Shown: piece by piece, positions 8,932-18,861 of the stretch
Layout: each line of letters begins with the position of its first letter
How positions within the stretch are numbered: position 1 is the first letter of the stretch
Assembly (NCBI RefSeq): GCF_014639255.1
Contig: NZ_BMFV01000019.1
Coordinates: 1 to 64,000 of the forward strand
Reading direction: 5' to 3'
Length of the DNA stretch: 64,000 nt
DNA from: Pullulanibacillus pueri
GTDB lineage: Bacteria; Bacillota; Bacilli; Bacillales; Sporolactobacillaceae
Position numbers and translations under genes: made by a program
The notes under the pieces: generated by a model
Told to the model about the DNA's origin: nothing
The model's database searches: none
Seen by the model: the letters and a program-made list of their open reading frames with translations, nothing else

Positions 8932-9393
8932 TCACTGATCCAATATATTTTGGTTGATAAATCGAATAACATCCCCACGACTAATTACTCCCACTACCCG
9001 ACCTGCTCGGTTAATGACAGGAATTTTTTTATAATGATGGCGTGATAGAATTTTTAAAGCCTTTTCAAAAGGATCATCAGGATATACATAAAAAAGTTTC
9101 CGATTCGTCATTATCTTTTCTACCGTTTCATTCATTACTTTCATAATTGATTCTTTTGCCTGCTGTTTCTCTAACAATAAAACCATGGAGTAGAAATCGA
9201 TGACGGTTTGTTCCTTTGGAGATAAGGCTCGAATGACATCGCCATCGCTGACCATGCCCACAAGATTGTTTTGATCATCGACCACAGGAACGCCACCAAT
9301 TTTATTTTTAACAAGCTTGCGCAAGAGTTCACGTACTGTTTCATCTTTTTTTACTTGAATAACGTCATATATCATAAAATCTCTAATTTCCAC
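8932..9393 (-). CDS. Protein with two CBS domains
   Basis: This 153-residue cytosolic protein consists of two CBS motifs, each beginning with a DVIQVKKDETV-like or FYVYPDDPF-like segment and ending in GVPVVD...GMVSDGDVIRA and KIPVINRAGRVVGVISRGDV. CBS pairs bind adenosyl nucleotides. The linker between the domains is unusually long (about residues 58-95). Start GTG 9393 is preceded by GGGGAG at 6 bases. The regulated partner is unknown. Confidence 0.85.
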   Translation of the reverse strand: MEIRDFMIYDVIQVKKDETVRELLRKLVKNKIGGVPVVDDQNNLVGMVSDGDVIRALSPKEQTVIDFYSMVLLLEKQQAKESIMKVMNETVEKIMTNRKLFYVYPDDPFEKALKILSRHHYKKIPVINRAGRVVGVISRGDVIRFINQNILDQ

Positions 9394-9653
9394 ATTGCTC
9401 TCCCCTTTCTTACCACTACTCCCTTATATAAATTCTTACTTATATTGTATAGAATGATAAGCAGAAAGTCTAATTCCAATATTCCTTTTAATCATTCTAT
9501 TCCTATATTGGTTACACATACCCGCCCATGCCCAATAACTACTTTTCTTCACTCTGAATAATGAAGAAAGGCGAAGTCAAATCTATAGACCAATTTACCC
9601 CTAAAAAGTTATAGTGGTAATTGAATGTTTTTTGTAGGAAAGGATGGCATACC

Positions 9654-10544
9654 GTGATAGAAAAAGAACTTGCAAAGTATCCTATTTCAGATAAATTAAA
9701 ACACCAATTGCTAGGACGTCAGTCAACAAACCACGAAAAATTCAAAGAGAATATTGGCCAGCCAGGCTATACGGCCCCTGACCTTACCCTTGTCAGTGAT
9801 GCCCTTCTCGCCCTTGCTCTTGGTAAAAATGTCTTATTAAAAGGACCAACAGGGGCTGGAAAAACACGATTAGCTGAACTTTTGTCCTTTTTATTCCATC
9901 AACCTATGGCAGCGATCAATTGCTCCGTAGATTTAGACGCTGAGGCCCTACTCGGCTATAAAACGCTGAGTTATACAAAGGAAAACCAACCCGAAATTAC
10001 TTTTGTCCCCGGCCCAGTAGAAGTTGCGATGCGTCAAGGGCATTTCCTCTATATAGATGAAATTAATATGGCAAAAGCTGAAACCTTACCCATTTTAAAT
10101 GGCGTATTAGATTATAGAAGACAGGTTTTGAATCCCTTTACAGGAGAGACCGTGCGCGCGGCCCAAGATTTTGGGGTTATTGCTGCTATTAACGAGGGAT
10201 ATATCGGGACAACCCCTTTAAATGAAGCGTTAAAAAACCGTTTTGTCGTCATAGAAGTTCCTTATTTACAAGGGGATGCCCTCCTCCAATTACTCAAGGA
10301 ACAATCACTCCTTAAAGACGAAACACTGCTTAAACGGTTTGTGACCTTAAGCCGTGACTTACTTTCTAAAGTAAAAGAAGGACAAATTGCCGAAGAAGGG
10401 GGCTCCATCCGTTCGTTACTGGATGCCTGTGATCTCGCTTCCGTTATTCCCCCCCTCCGCGCAATCAAACGAGCTATTGTTGATAAATTAGAAGATGAGC
10501 GCGAGCAGACTGCGGTTCTCGATATTGCTGAGACATTGTTTTAG
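9654..10544 (+). CDS. yojN: MoxR-type AAA ATPase (YojN-like)
   Basis: This 296-residue AAA ATPase of the MoxR/CbbQ/NorQ group has Walker A (GPTGAGKTR), Walker B (LYIDEINMA) and a sensor region (AINEGYIGT). Such proteins act with a von Willebrand A partner as chaperones that load metals or remodel target proteins. The partner gene follows after 34 bases, as in B. subtilis yojN-yojO. I chose GTG 9654 because AGGATGG lies 6 bases upstream; the longer frame from 9621 lacks a ribosome binding site. The target in this organism is unknown. Confidence 0.88.
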   Translation: MIEKELAKYPISDKLKHQLLGRQSTNHEKFKENIGQPGYTAPDLTLVSDALLALALGKNVLLKGPTGAGKTRLAELLSFLFHQPMAAINCSVDLDAEALLGYKTLSYTKENQPEITFVPGPVEVAMRQGHFLYIDEINMAKAETLPILNGVLDYRRQVLNPFTGETVRAAQDFGVIAAINEGYIGTTPLNEALKNRFVVIEVPYLQGDALLQLLKEQSLLKDETLLKRFVTLSRDLLSKVKEGQIAEEGGSIRSLLDACDLASVIPPLRAIKRAIVDKLEDEREQTAVLDIAETLF

Positions 10545-10578
10545 TCATCCCAAATCGTCTTCGAAAAGGTGAGAAGCA

Positions 10579-12465
10579 ATGAAATTTTTTAACAACTTGG
10601 AACCTAGAACTGACCCCTTTATAAAATTATCCTTGACTGATTTGGCTCAAACACTATCAGAACAGCCAAATTTAGAAGTGGAATACGCCTTTCATTCTGC
10701 GTATAAACCGCATTTAAATCGCATCAGTATTGCCCACTATTGGGATCGATTGCTTGATGAACGAAAAAAAGATGGCATGAAAACAGATGTGTACTTACGT
10801 GCTTTTGGGCAAATACGATTGACCCACTTTTCCGTCGTTAAGGCCTATCTCATGAGCGTTGACGATAAAAATCATCCCCTCTTTCGTAAACAGCTTTATT
10901 TTTTATTAGATGATCTTCGGCTTGAACAACGTGTTAGCAAAGAAAGACCTGGGATGAAACGCGCTTTCAACTCTCGTCGTGATCTTTTACAAAAACGTTA
11001 TCGTGAACGGCTTCAATACCATCTTTCTCGCCATGAAGCACTGGATGCCCTTTTTTGTGCGATTTATTTACAACTGACAGAAAGGCCTGTTGCTCTTCCA
11101 ACAGAACTTGCTTATTTAAAACCTCATATTCGGAATCTCGTCGCGCCATTAAAGACTTCGCTCCAATCTGAGGATATCATTGACCTTACAGAGCACTTTT
11201 GTCAGCACTTCGATGAGACGCTTGCAGATATGCATACCGCCTATCTGAATACAATCGATTTTGAGCAACACACACAAAAGGAACAGACAATACAAGAAAA
11301 CCATGATGTCGTGAGCGTAGAATCCAAGGAAGTTGAAGATAAAGAGGATAAGCATACCGAGGAAGAAACGCTACCTTCCTGGCATCAAGAACAAGAACAG
11401 AACGGGGATAACTTTCTACACTTTGACCTAGATGAAGGTTCAGCAACAGATCTTCTTGGTGAAGGTGAGCGCGAAGCTGAGTCGGGTGATCAAGCCTTTG
11501 CAAGCGTCCAGGGGCAATCTCAACAAACTGAAGGCAACCAATTCGATAAATCCCCTAGCTTAAAAAAGGAAACCACTCATCCTGGTGGTGGAGCTGTTCA
11601 CAATGGTTATGCCAATGTAAATCAAGCGGTTCAGGAACATATAATCCAAGCGAGAAAAGCAACCTTAGAAGAGCTTCACCGCTACCAGCAGATCAAGAGC
11701 GATATTGCGAGCATCCAAAAAGGACTCCAGCGTTCCATTCAAAGAGCGATTGAACAAAAGCAAAACGCACCAAGATCTGATCTCTATTTTGGTCGGATGG
11801 GCAAAAAGCTCCTCAGAGTTTTGACGGAAGATAATCCTCGCCTCTTTGTCAAAAAACAAGCTGAAAGTAAAGAACTTGACGTTACATTTTCACTCTTAGT
11901 GGACAGTTCAGCCTCAATGTATGACAAAATGGATGAAACCCATGAAGGGCTGGTATTATTTCATGAAGCTCTTAAAAGTCTTAATATCCCCCATGCCGTC
12001 ACGGGTTTTTGGGAGGATGCCCTAAAAGCGAATCAGAAAGAGCAGCCGAATATTTTTAAAGAGCTTATTCCTTTCGAAAAGTCACTTTTAAATACAGTGG
12101 GTGTGAACCTTTTGCAAATAGAGCCTGAAGAAGATAATCGTGACGGTTATGCGATCCGTTTTGCGGCCAAAAAATTACTTCGTCGTCCAGAAAAACGCAA
12201 AATTTTACTTGTATTCACCGATGGAGAGCCTTCTGCTTTTCATTATGAAGATAAAGGCATTGTCGATACTCATCAAGCTGTAAATGAAGCACGCAAGCAG
12301 GGCTTAGAAGTCATTGGGGTTTTCTTAGGAAGTCAAGAAACAGCTACCCGTGAAAAAGAAACGATGAAAAGTATTTATGGCCGCACGAGCTTAGTCATTC
12401 CATCGATTGAAGAAATTCCAGGCGCTATGATTCCTTTATTGAAAAAGCTCTTACTTAATGATTAA
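10579..12465 (+). CDS. yojO: VWA-domain protein, partner of the MoxR ATPase (YojO-like)
   Basis: This 628-residue protein pairs with the preceding ATPase. The N-terminal half is helical and charged; residues about 240-360 are acidic low-complexity linker; the C-terminal third is a VWA domain. Its metal-ion-dependent adhesion site (DSSAS, starting near residue 441, and later FTDGEPSAF near 547) looks intact. NorD/CobT-like proteins have this layout. GGTGAG precedes the ATG by a few bases. A terminator follows at 12580-12616. Confidence 0.87.
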   Translation: MKFFNNLEPRTDPFIKLSLTDLAQTLSEQPNLEVEYAFHSAYKPHLNRISIAHYWDRLLDERKKDGMKTDVYLRAFGQIRLTHFSVVKAYLMSVDDKNHPLFRKQLYFLLDDLRLEQRVSKERPGMKRAFNSRRDLLQKRYRERLQYHLSRHEALDALFCAIYLQLTERPVALPTELAYLKPHIRNLVAPLKTSLQSEDIIDLTEHFCQHFDETLADMHTAYLNTIDFEQHTQKEQTIQENHDVVSVESKEVEDKEDKHTEEETLPSWHQEQEQNGDNFLHFDLDEGSATDLLGEGEREAESGDQAFASVQGQSQQTEGNQFDKSPSLKKETTHPGGGAVHNGYANVNQAVQEHIIQARKATLEELHRYQQIKSDIASIQKGLQRSIQRAIEQKQNAPRSDLYFGRMGKKLLRVLTEDNPRLFVKKQAESKELDVTFSLLVDSSASMYDKMDETHEGLVLFHEALKSLNIPHAVTGFWEDALKANQKEQPNIFKELIPFEKSLLNTVGVNLLQIEPEEDNRDGYAIRFAAKKLLRRPEKRKILLVFTDGEPSAFHYEDKGIVDTHQAVNEARKQGLEVIGVFLGSQETATREKETMKSIYGRTSLVIPSIEEIPGAMIPLLKKLLLND

Positions 12466-12579
12466 AACGGAAAATCGAATTTCGACAAGCAGAAATCAGC
12501 AAAAGCGAAAGATTGTCTGATCTTGTATAGAAGAGCCTAATCCTCACGAAAAATACTGATTCTCATGAAACAATTGACG

Positions 12580-12616
12580 AGAAGAACCGGGTATAAAGAC
12601 TGGTTCTTCTTGTTTA
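12580..12616 (+). terminator. Terminator of yojN-yojO
   Basis: AGAAGAACC and GGTTCTTCT form a 9-bp stem followed by TGTTT. Confidence 0.75.
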
Positions 12617-12733
12617 AAATATTGGATTTACTCCCTCCACACGCCTTTTTATCCTAGAAACACAAACTTTAACACTCTTGCCCTCATAAATTATAATAGC
12701 ATCTTCTAAAACCTTTATGTTAGGATGTGGAAA

Positions 12734-13744
12734 ATGCAAACACGAAAAAATTCCATGGCTCAAGGCATAGATGTGAGTCATTGGCAAGGAACCATTGATT
12801 GGAACAAGGTAAAAAAAGCGGGAAAGAGTTTTGTCTTTATTAAAGCCTCTGAAGGAACAACCTTCAAAGACCCGATGGTAGAAAAGAATTACCAGGGGGC
12901 GAGTGAAGCGGGGCTTTCTGTTGGCTTTTATCATTTTGCACGCTTCAAAAATAGCGATGAAGCACAAGCTGAGGCGCAGCATTTCCTTAAAACAATTGAA
13001 GGGCTTCATTCCCAGCTACCCTTTGCTCTTGATTTGGAAACAAATGATCACAAGCTTTCAGCTGATGCCTTGTCAAAAGCAGCCATTGCTTTTTTTAAAA
13101 CAATTAAGCAGCAACACCCCAAACAACCAGTCGTAGTATACACGTACACTCATTTTGCAAAAACACAGCTTGATTCATCATTGGGCGCCTATCCACTATG
13201 GATCGCTCACTATGGCGTCAATACACCTGGAGACAATGGCATTTGGGATAAATGGCAGTATTTTCAATACTCTAACAAGGGAAATGTCCCTGGAATAAAG
13301 GGTGCAGTAGATCTTAATGTTACGGCTACTTCCCTACCATCTCCTAAACCTGGTCCGAAAAAGAAATACTATACAATTAAAAAAGGAGACACCTTTTGGG
13401 CATTAGAAAACCAATTTAATCTTCCACACGGCACCCTGCAAAAACTTAATCCTAATGTTGATCCCAAAAAACTTCAGGTGGGCCAAAAGATCATCATCGG
13501 TCCCGTTAATGATACCGGGGGGCAACCAGATAATAATAAAGCCATTGTCCCTTATCCTGGACACCTTATTCAAGTGGGTTCGACAGATCGTGCCAATATC
13601 CGCAGAATCCAACGGGCAGTCAAGGTGAAGGTGGATGGCATTTATGGCGAACAAACCAAAGCGGCTGTTATGGCTTATCAGAAAAGACACGGTTTAAAAG
13701 CAGACGGTATTGTAGGACCCGAAACTTGGAACACCCTCTTCTAA
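12734..13744 (+). CDS. GH25 lysozyme with LysM and peptidoglycan-binding domains
   Basis: This 336-residue muramidase has a GH25 catalytic domain (residues about 1-200) with the start motif GIDVSHWQG and the catalytic pair in LDLE. A LysM module follows (YTIKKGDTFWAL to LQVGQKIIIG), then a C-terminal PG_binding_1 repeat (about 280-336, DGIYGEQTKAAVMAYQ). There is no signal peptide, so it may be released by mother-cell lysis or sporulation, or be of phage origin. ATG 12734 follows TAGGATGTGG; ATG 12725 sits inside that site. Monocistronic. Confidence 0.9.
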   Translation: MQTRKNSMAQGIDVSHWQGTIDWNKVKKAGKSFVFIKASEGTTFKDPMVEKNYQGASEAGLSVGFYHFARFKNSDEAQAEAQHFLKTIEGLHSQLPFALDLETNDHKLSADALSKAAIAFFKTIKQQHPKQPVVVYTYTHFAKTQLDSSLGAYPLWIAHYGVNTPGDNGIWDKWQYFQYSNKGNVPGIKGAVDLNVTATSLPSPKPGPKKKYYTIKKGDTFWALENQFNLPHGTLQKLNPNVDPKKLQVGQKIIIGPVNDTGGQPDNNKAIVPYPGHLIQVGSTDRANIRRIQRAVKVKVDGIYGEQTKAAVMAYQKRHGLKADGIVGPETWNTLF

Positions 13745-13751
13745 AACATAA

Positions 13752-13789
13752 AAAGGGCCAGACATCACTCCATGTCTGACCTTTTTTAT
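13752..13789 (+). terminator. Terminator of the GH25 lysozyme gene
   Basis: GGCCAGACAT and ATGTCTGACC pair with a 6-base loop and end in TTTTTT. The A-run before it allows bidirectional use with the convergent transporter gene. Confidence 0.88.
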
Positions 13790-13800
13790 TATCAATTGTG

Positions 13801-15081
13801 CTAAATTAAATAGCGTAAATAAACATAAATCGTTGAAATAATAATGGATAAAATCATTAGTGGAAAAGCGACTTTCATAAAGCCCACAAAAGAAAGATCA
13901 TGTCCTTCCTTCTCAGCCATTCCAGCCACAATAACATTAGCACTTGCCCCAATAAGGGTTCCGTTACCACCCAAACAAGCTCCTAAAGCTAAGCTCCACC
14001 ATAATGGATGAAGGTTGTCGATCCCCATCTCCCCCATATCCTGAATCAAAGGAATCATCGTCGCAACAAAAGGAATATTATCGACAAACGCTGAAGCAAT
14101 GGCACTCATCCATAAAATGAGCAATGAGGTCTTCGTTACATCTCCACCTGTTAAATCGATGGCACCAGATGCAAAAGTCTCAATGACTTTTGTATCCACG
14201 AGTGCCCCTACAAGGACAAATAATCCCATAAAGAAGAAAATAGTCGTCCATTCCACATGCTTAAGCGCATCTTCTAAATGCTTGCTCCCTGCTAAAAGTA
14301 ATAGCAAGAAAGCACCCGCTAAAGCAACGGTAGCCGATTCAATGTGCAAGGATTGGTGCATGAAGAAGCCTATAATTGTGAGCCCCAATATAATTAAACA
14401 TTTCACTAAAAGCTTGGAATCCTCAATCTGCTTCTTTTCGTCCATGCCCATGATTTTAAGTTTTGCGGCTTCTGTTGTAATTAACTGCTTGCGATAAAAA
14501 ACCGCAAGAATAATTAAAGTGATAATGCCAATGACAAACGCAATCATCGCGAGCTCGTTAATAAAGTCGATAAAGGAAATATCCTCGACTCGACTTCCAA
14601 TCATAATATTAGGCGGATCACCAATCATCGTGGCGGTTCCCCCAATATTGGCGAGCATGATCTCTGACATCAAGTAAGGGATAGGTGAGACCCCTAATTG
14701 CCGAGTAATACTGAATGTTACAGGAACAATCAAAAGAACCGTTGTGACATTGTCTAGAAATGCGGAACCCACTGCTGTAATCAGGGAAAGAATGATTAAT
14801 ATTTTAAGAGGATCTCCCTTTACTCTTTTTGCCGACCAAATCGCAATATATTTGAACAATCCTGTTTCGGCGGTTATTGAGACGATAATCATCATACCTG
14901 TCAAAAGTCCTAAGGTATTCCAGTCAATGTGGTGGATGGCCGATTCCTGGGTCACAAAATGGCAGGCAATCATGACCAATCCTCCAATCATCGCCACAAT
15001 CGTCCGATGAATCTTCTCCGAAACAATAAACGCATAAGCAATGACAAATAGCCCTAAAGCAATCAATGCTTGATCTGTCAT
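13801..15081 (-). CDS. ArsB/NhaD (SLC13-like) ion transporter
   Basis: This 426-residue protein with about 11 TM helices belongs to the ion transporter superfamily that includes arsenite pumps, NhaD antiporters and dicarboxylate symporters. Two internal repeats each carry a re-entrant signature: AFLDNVTTVLLIVPV with GDPPNIMIGS, and AFVDNIPFVATMIPL with GASANVIVAG. The substrate is not decided by sequence; no ars genes are near. GGAGTGGGGAG precedes the ATG. Confidence 0.85.
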   Translation of the reverse strand: MTDQALIALGLFVIAYAFIVSEKIHRTIVAMIGGLVMIACHFVTQESAIHHIDWNTLGLLTGMMIIVSITAETGLFKYIAIWSAKRVKGDPLKILIILSLITAVGSAFLDNVTTVLLIVPVTFSITRQLGVSPIPYLMSEIMLANIGGTATMIGDPPNIMIGSRVEDISFIDFINELAMIAFVIGIITLIILAVFYRKQLITTEAAKLKIMGMDEKKQIEDSKLLVKCLIILGLTIIGFFMHQSLHIESATVALAGAFLLLLLAGSKHLEDALKHVEWTTIFFFMGLFVLVGALVDTKVIETFASGAIDLTGGDVTKTSLLILWMSAIASAFVDNIPFVATMIPLIQDMGEMGIDNLHPLWWSLALGACLGGNGTLIGASANVIVAGMAEKEGHDLSFVGFMKVAFPLMILSIIISTIYVYLRYLI

Positions 15082-15154
15082 CTCCCCACTCCTTCCAAAT
15101 TTTCACATAAACCCTTGAATTTCACGCTTCTTTACATTTTCTTACAATTTTATA

Positions 15155-15190
15155 AAAGACAAAAGGAGCCTGTCAATGACAGGCTCCTCC
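15155..15190 (-). terminator. Terminator of the P1 peptidase gene
   Basis: GGAGCCTGTC and GACAGGCTCC form a perfect 10-bp stem with a 3-base loop; on the minus strand TTTTGTCTTTT follows. Confidence 0.85.
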
Positions 15191-15367
15191 GGTAAAGAAA
15201 CGTATTCAAAGTTTTAAGAGGACTAAGATATTAGTCTTCTTTATCATAACATGAAGCGTTCATGGATGCCAAAGTTTTTTGTGAAAACTATGTGTCATTC
15301 TCTGTATAAAGCTTCTCCATAATTAAAGCCCTTCATGCTAAGAGCGGCGACTTTCTTTTAAAAAAGT

Positions 15368-16438
15368 TCAGAGTAGATCAGGTAAAAATTCATGTAAGCT
15401 GTAAATCGTTTTACCGTCACGCCCTGTTGTTGTCTCTGCTGTAATAAGTGCGTTTAAAATGGCTTCTTCTGTCGCCTCCACTACTGCTTGAAAAGCTTCT
15501 TCAATATCTTGATCAGCCATCATGGCCAAGGTTAGAGGTTTTCCCCGAAAATCATGAGGGATAAGATGTGCTGTTGAAAACCCGATCACAATATCCCCGC
15601 TCCCATTCCCCATATAGGAGCCCGTTCGTCCTAAGCCAATACCTGCTCGCTTGATTACTCGCTTTAATTGCCGACAAGATAAAGGAAGATCTGTCGCGAC
15701 TACCATCATGATGGAGCCCTGATCCTTGTGGTTGCCTAATTCACTCATTCCTTCTTTCTCTGCTATTCGTTGACTAAGACGGTTCCCCACTGGTTTCCCA
15801 TTGAGAATAAAATCGTTCGTCCTCCCAAAATTCGTCAGTACAAGAACCCCTAAGGTATATGTATGATGAGCAATAGAAAAACACCGAGAAGCTGAGCCAA
15901 TCCCACCTTTAAGCCCCATGCATACCATTCCTGTTCCTGCCCCAATACTTCCTTGCTCGAATTGCTGGTCTGCTTTATTTAAGGCGGATAAAACATCCTC
16001 TTTCTTTACATAACCCGCTCGTATATCATTGAGAAGCATATCATTGCATTCTCCTACGACAGGATTAATGGTTCCCGTTGTGCGTCCGATGTCTGGATTT
16101 TCCTTTAACGCCCTATCAATCAGTGCTTCCGAAGCGGTCGGAACGCTTAAAGTATTGGTTAAAACAATCGGTGTCTCAATCGTTCCTAATTCATCAATCT
16201 GAATAGTCCCTACGGTCTTACCAAAACCGTTAAAAACATGACTTGCCGCGATCACCTTTTCTTTAAAAATATTACCGGGATGGGGTTTAATCACCGTTAC
16301 CCCCGTTTGTTTTGGCCCCTTTTTTAAGGTCTGATGCCCGACCATCACCCCAGCAACATCTGTAATGGCATTTTGTTTCCCTATATCCATTGAGCCAATA
16401 ATAATACCGTAATCTCTAATAAAAGCCTTCTCTTGCAA
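15368..16438 (-). CDS. P1-family (DmpA/BapA-like) Ntn-hydrolase peptidase
   Basis: This 356-residue enzyme matches DmpA-type aminopeptidases, which self-cleave before a serine that becomes the N-terminal nucleophile. The cleavage site here should be Gly241-Ser242 in the segment QGSIMMVVATDLPL. Other conserved stretches are ITDVAGVMVGH, the TGVTVI strand and GSASRCFS. It is cytosolic, without signal peptide. Start is TTG 16438 behind AAGGGTGATGG. A convincing terminator follows. Physiological substrate unknown. Confidence 0.87.
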   Translation of the reverse strand: MQEKAFIRDYGIIIGSMDIGKQNAITDVAGVMVGHQTLKKGPKQTGVTVIKPHPGNIFKEKVIAASHVFNGFGKTVGTIQIDELGTIETPIVLTNTLSVPTASEALIDRALKENPDIGRTTGTINPVVGECNDMLLNDIRAGYVKKEDVLSALNKADQQFEQGSIGAGTGMVCMGLKGGIGSASRCFSIAHHTYTLGVLVLTNFGRTNDFILNGKPVGNRLSQRIAEKEGMSELGNHKDQGSIMMVVATDLPLSCRQLKRVIKRAGIGLGRTGSYMGNGSGDIVIGFSTAHLIPHDFRGKPLTLAMMADQDIEEAFQAVVEATEEAILNALITAETTTGRDGKTIYSLHEFLPDLL

Positions 16439-16589
16439 AAACCATCACCCTTTCATTAAGAAAACGGAGGTTAAACATGTTGAAAAGAGTGTGTTCATTT
16501 TCCTTCAAACACAGCTTAACCTATCCATCTGTTTTAAGATTATGATAACTTAAAGGAGTGATCAGGTCATTACAATTAAGAAAGGCAAT

Positions 16590-16685
16590 GAAAATTATCA
16601 GGACGGTGGAGCTCCGCTTCAGAACGTTCGCTTTCCTTATGCCCGCAATCAGGGTCCCCGAAGGATGTTCTTTACTTTTTGTTTT
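16590..16685. repeat. Degenerate copy of intergenic repeats (families B and C)
   Basis: The stretch contains GAGCTCCGCTTC and CGCTTTCC blocks like family B and, at 16648-16685, GGGTCCCCGAAGGATGTTC, like the tandem hairpins at 33746-33825. The gap 16439-16781 has no supported gene; open frames here look like repeat sequence. Confidence 0.5.
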
Positions 16686-16744
16686 TAAAATTTTTTCAAC
16701 GCTTTCATCCACTGGCTTGCTAGAATTTTATAAATTATATTTTG

Positions 16745-16776
16745 AAAAAAGACAACCGTAGTAGGCTGCCTTTTTT
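16745..16776 (-). terminator. Terminator of sspP
   Basis: On the minus strand GGCAGCC pairs with GGTTGTC (two G-U pairs) and is followed by TTTTTT, just after the sspP stop codon. Confidence 0.7.
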
Positions 16777-16781
16777 CTTCA

Positions 16782-16895
16782 TCAACTTCCTTCGCCATGA
16801 TTTTGGCGGGAATGATTGCGATTTTTTACTTTTTTGGAGCCACTTAAGGGTTTGGGCTGCTGTGTGTTATGCTGACGTTTGCGTTTATCTGCCAT
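16782..16895 (-). CDS. sspP: Small acid-soluble spore protein P (SspP)
   Basis: This 37-residue basic, hydrophilic protein contains the segment PLSGSKKVKNRNHSRQ, which is nearly identical to the conserved core of SspP (CotL), a minor SASP made in the forespore. AAAGGAG lies 7 bases before the ATG. It shows that the organism forms spores. The N-terminal part is shorter than I remember for B. subtilis SspP (about 48 residues). Confidence 0.88.
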   Translation of the reverse strand: MADKRKRQHNTQQPKPLSGSKKVKNRNHSRQNHGEGS

Positions 16896-16991
16896 GACCA
16901 AGCTCCTTTCAATCATCGCACATATTAAGTATGTGGGTTTTAAAGCAATTTTATTTACATCAAGACGAGACGTTTTTTTCCATCGTTATTG

Positions 16992-18470
16992 TTACGATAA
17001 CCAGCGATTTTGACGTAAAAGTTGTTCCTTATCAATTTTTCTATCGGTCATTATACTCACACTTACGAAAACAATGAAAGAAAAGACGACAGGTAAAACA
17101 ACGGGATTCACGCCTAACGGTTCACTTATCCAACCCCATTCCATAAAAGATTGAATAACAACATAAAGAACGACACCGGTAATCATGGAGGCAAGCGCCC
17201 CATAGGCATTCCCTTTTCGCCAATAAAGACCGAATAAAATCGGCCAGATAAAAGCTGACTCTAATCCACCAAAGGCAAACAAATTGAGCCAGATCAACAA
17301 GTTAGGGGGGTGAATAGCCATAATAAACACTATAACCCCAATGATAGCGGTCACCCAATGACTCCAGCGTCTCACCGTAGGTTGCTGCATATTTGGCTTA
17401 ATATAATTCAAAATAATATCCTTTATAATTGAGGAACTCACAAGTAATAATAACGCATCCACGGTCGAAATAATAGCGGCCATAGGAGCAGCTAATACAA
17501 TACCGGCAAGCCATGGAGGAAGTACCTTCATCGCTAATAGAGGCATCACTTCATCCCCAACTTTAACACCTGGAATCACCGCACGTGCAAAGGCTCCAGT
17601 GAGATGCATCCCTAGCATGATTACCCCCACCACAATGGTGCCAATAATAATAGCTCTATGCAAAGACTTTGAATTTTTATAGGACATTGCCCTAATCGTA
17701 ATTTGTGGTAAGCCAATGACTCCAACGCCAACAAGAATCCAAAAAGAAGACACATAAGCTGATGATAATTGATGGTGAGGACCATAAGGTGTAATCAGAC
17801 CAGGATCTGCTGCCCTCATCTGGTGAATGATATGGGGAATACCACCCCCAGCAATAATCGTCCCGATAAGCAATATCAATGTACCAGCAAACATGATCGT
17901 CCCCTGAATCATATCTGTCATCGCCAGGGCACGAAAGCCACCAACAACCACAAAAATCAAGGCTGCAAGTGTAAAAATAAATAAAGCGCTTATGTATGGA
18001 AGCCCTGTAATTGATTGGATTAAGCGACCACCCCCAACCCACTGGGCAGCCATAGAAGCAAAAAGAAAAATAACAATACTCACGGCCGCAAAAATAGCCA
18101 CCCACTTGTTATGATAGCGGGTTTTCAAAAAATCGATCATAGTTACAGCCTTCATTTTCCGGGCAACAATGGCAAATTTCTTTCCTAATACCATTAAAGT
18201 AAAATACCCGGTGACCACTTGAATGGATGCTAAGAGTACCCACCCTAAGCCCACGTTATAGGCCGTCCCGGGTCCACTCAAAAAACTACTCGCACTTCCA
18301 TAAGTGGCCACCATCGACATCGCTAAAATAAAGCCACCTAACTGCCGACTCCCCAGAAAATACTCCTGTAAAAAATCCGCGGGTTTTTTCGTAAACTTAC
18401 TCATATAAAGGCCGACCAATAAAATAATGATAAGAAAGAGAAATAAAGTGACAACGACCCAGGTATTCAT
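16992..18470 (-). CDS. panF: Sodium/pantothenate symporter
   Basis: This 492-residue, 13-helix sodium:solute symporter (SSS family) is placed as PanF by its gene partner. Visible features are the early GSRQLGGFILAMSMVATYGSAS segment (split here as GSRQLGGFIL and MVATYGSASSF), ending in a cytosolic Arg/Lys tail. It overlaps the upstream DUF997 gene by 4 bases, the arrangement of yhdT-panF in enterobacteria. The substrate is inferred from that pairing. Confidence 0.82.
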   Translation of the reverse strand: MNTWVVVTLFLFLIIILLVGLYMSKFTKKPADFLQEYFLGSRQLGGFILAMSMVATYGSASSFLSGPGTAYNVGLGWVLLASIQVVTGYFTLMVLGKKFAIVARKMKAVTMIDFLKTRYHNKWVAIFAAVSIVIFLFASMAAQWVGGGRLIQSITGLPYISALFIFTLAALIFVVVGGFRALAMTDMIQGTIMFAGTLILLIGTIIAGGGIPHIIHQMRAADPGLITPYGPHHQLSSAYVSSFWILVGVGVIGLPQITIRAMSYKNSKSLHRAIIIGTIVVGVIMLGMHLTGAFARAVIPGVKVGDEVMPLLAMKVLPPWLAGIVLAAPMAAIISTVDALLLLVSSSIIKDIILNYIKPNMQQPTVRRWSHWVTAIIGVIVFIMAIHPPNLLIWLNLFAFGGLESAFIWPILFGLYWRKGNAYGALASMITGVVLYVVIQSFMEWGWISEPLGVNPVVLPVVFSFIVFVSVSIMTDRKIDKEQLLRQNRWLS

Positions 18471-18760
18471 GATAGATCATCACGCTCCTCTTCCCCATCA
18501 TCTAAAGGAAAGTCCTTAAACGTAAATTTGACACAAACGATCACGAGTAGGGTCACGACAATAAAGCCAACGACACAGCTGTAAAAAAACCATGCAGGGA
18601 GACCAAAAATATAATGATATTCCGAGATGGGTTTAGACCCTAATCCATAGGCAAAACTATACCACCAAATAAAATTAAAAAGAGCTAACCCTACACCTAT
18701 CCAAGCCTCACGATGCGCAATTCGAAAGCGAGGATCTCGGATTTTATTCTGGTGATACAT
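18467..18760 (-). CDS. yhdT: YhdT-type (DUF997) small membrane protein
   Basis: This 97-residue protein has two TM helices (about 22-42 and 58-80), an N-terminal segment with DPRFRIAHREAW and an acidic C-terminus. DUF997 proteins are regularly encoded just before PanF-type symporters and may be accessory subunits. AAGGGGGTG precedes the ATG. A TATAAT box lies about 35 bases upstream. Confidence 0.85.
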   Translation of the reverse strand: MYHQNKIRDPRFRIAHREAWIGVGLALFNFIWWYSFAYGLGSKPISEYHYIFGLPAWFFYSCVVGFIVVTLLVIVCVKFTFKDFPLDDGEEERDDLS

Positions 18761-18861
18761 GGTTACACCCCCTTACTAAAGAATAGCCATATTATATCAT
18801 GTTCATGAAAAGGCGTTAAAATTCTTAGCTTAAGTAAACAAAACAACATCGATGGAACTAA

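Noticed and set aside
14099..14497. 132-codon plus-strand frame inside the ArsB/NhaD-type transporter
   Set aside because: Antisense to a strongly conserved membrane gene, no ribosome binding site, composition of a shadow frame.
16558..16761. 67-codon plus-strand frame
   Set aside because: Start overlaps its would-be ribosome binding site and the frame runs through intergenic repeat sequence.
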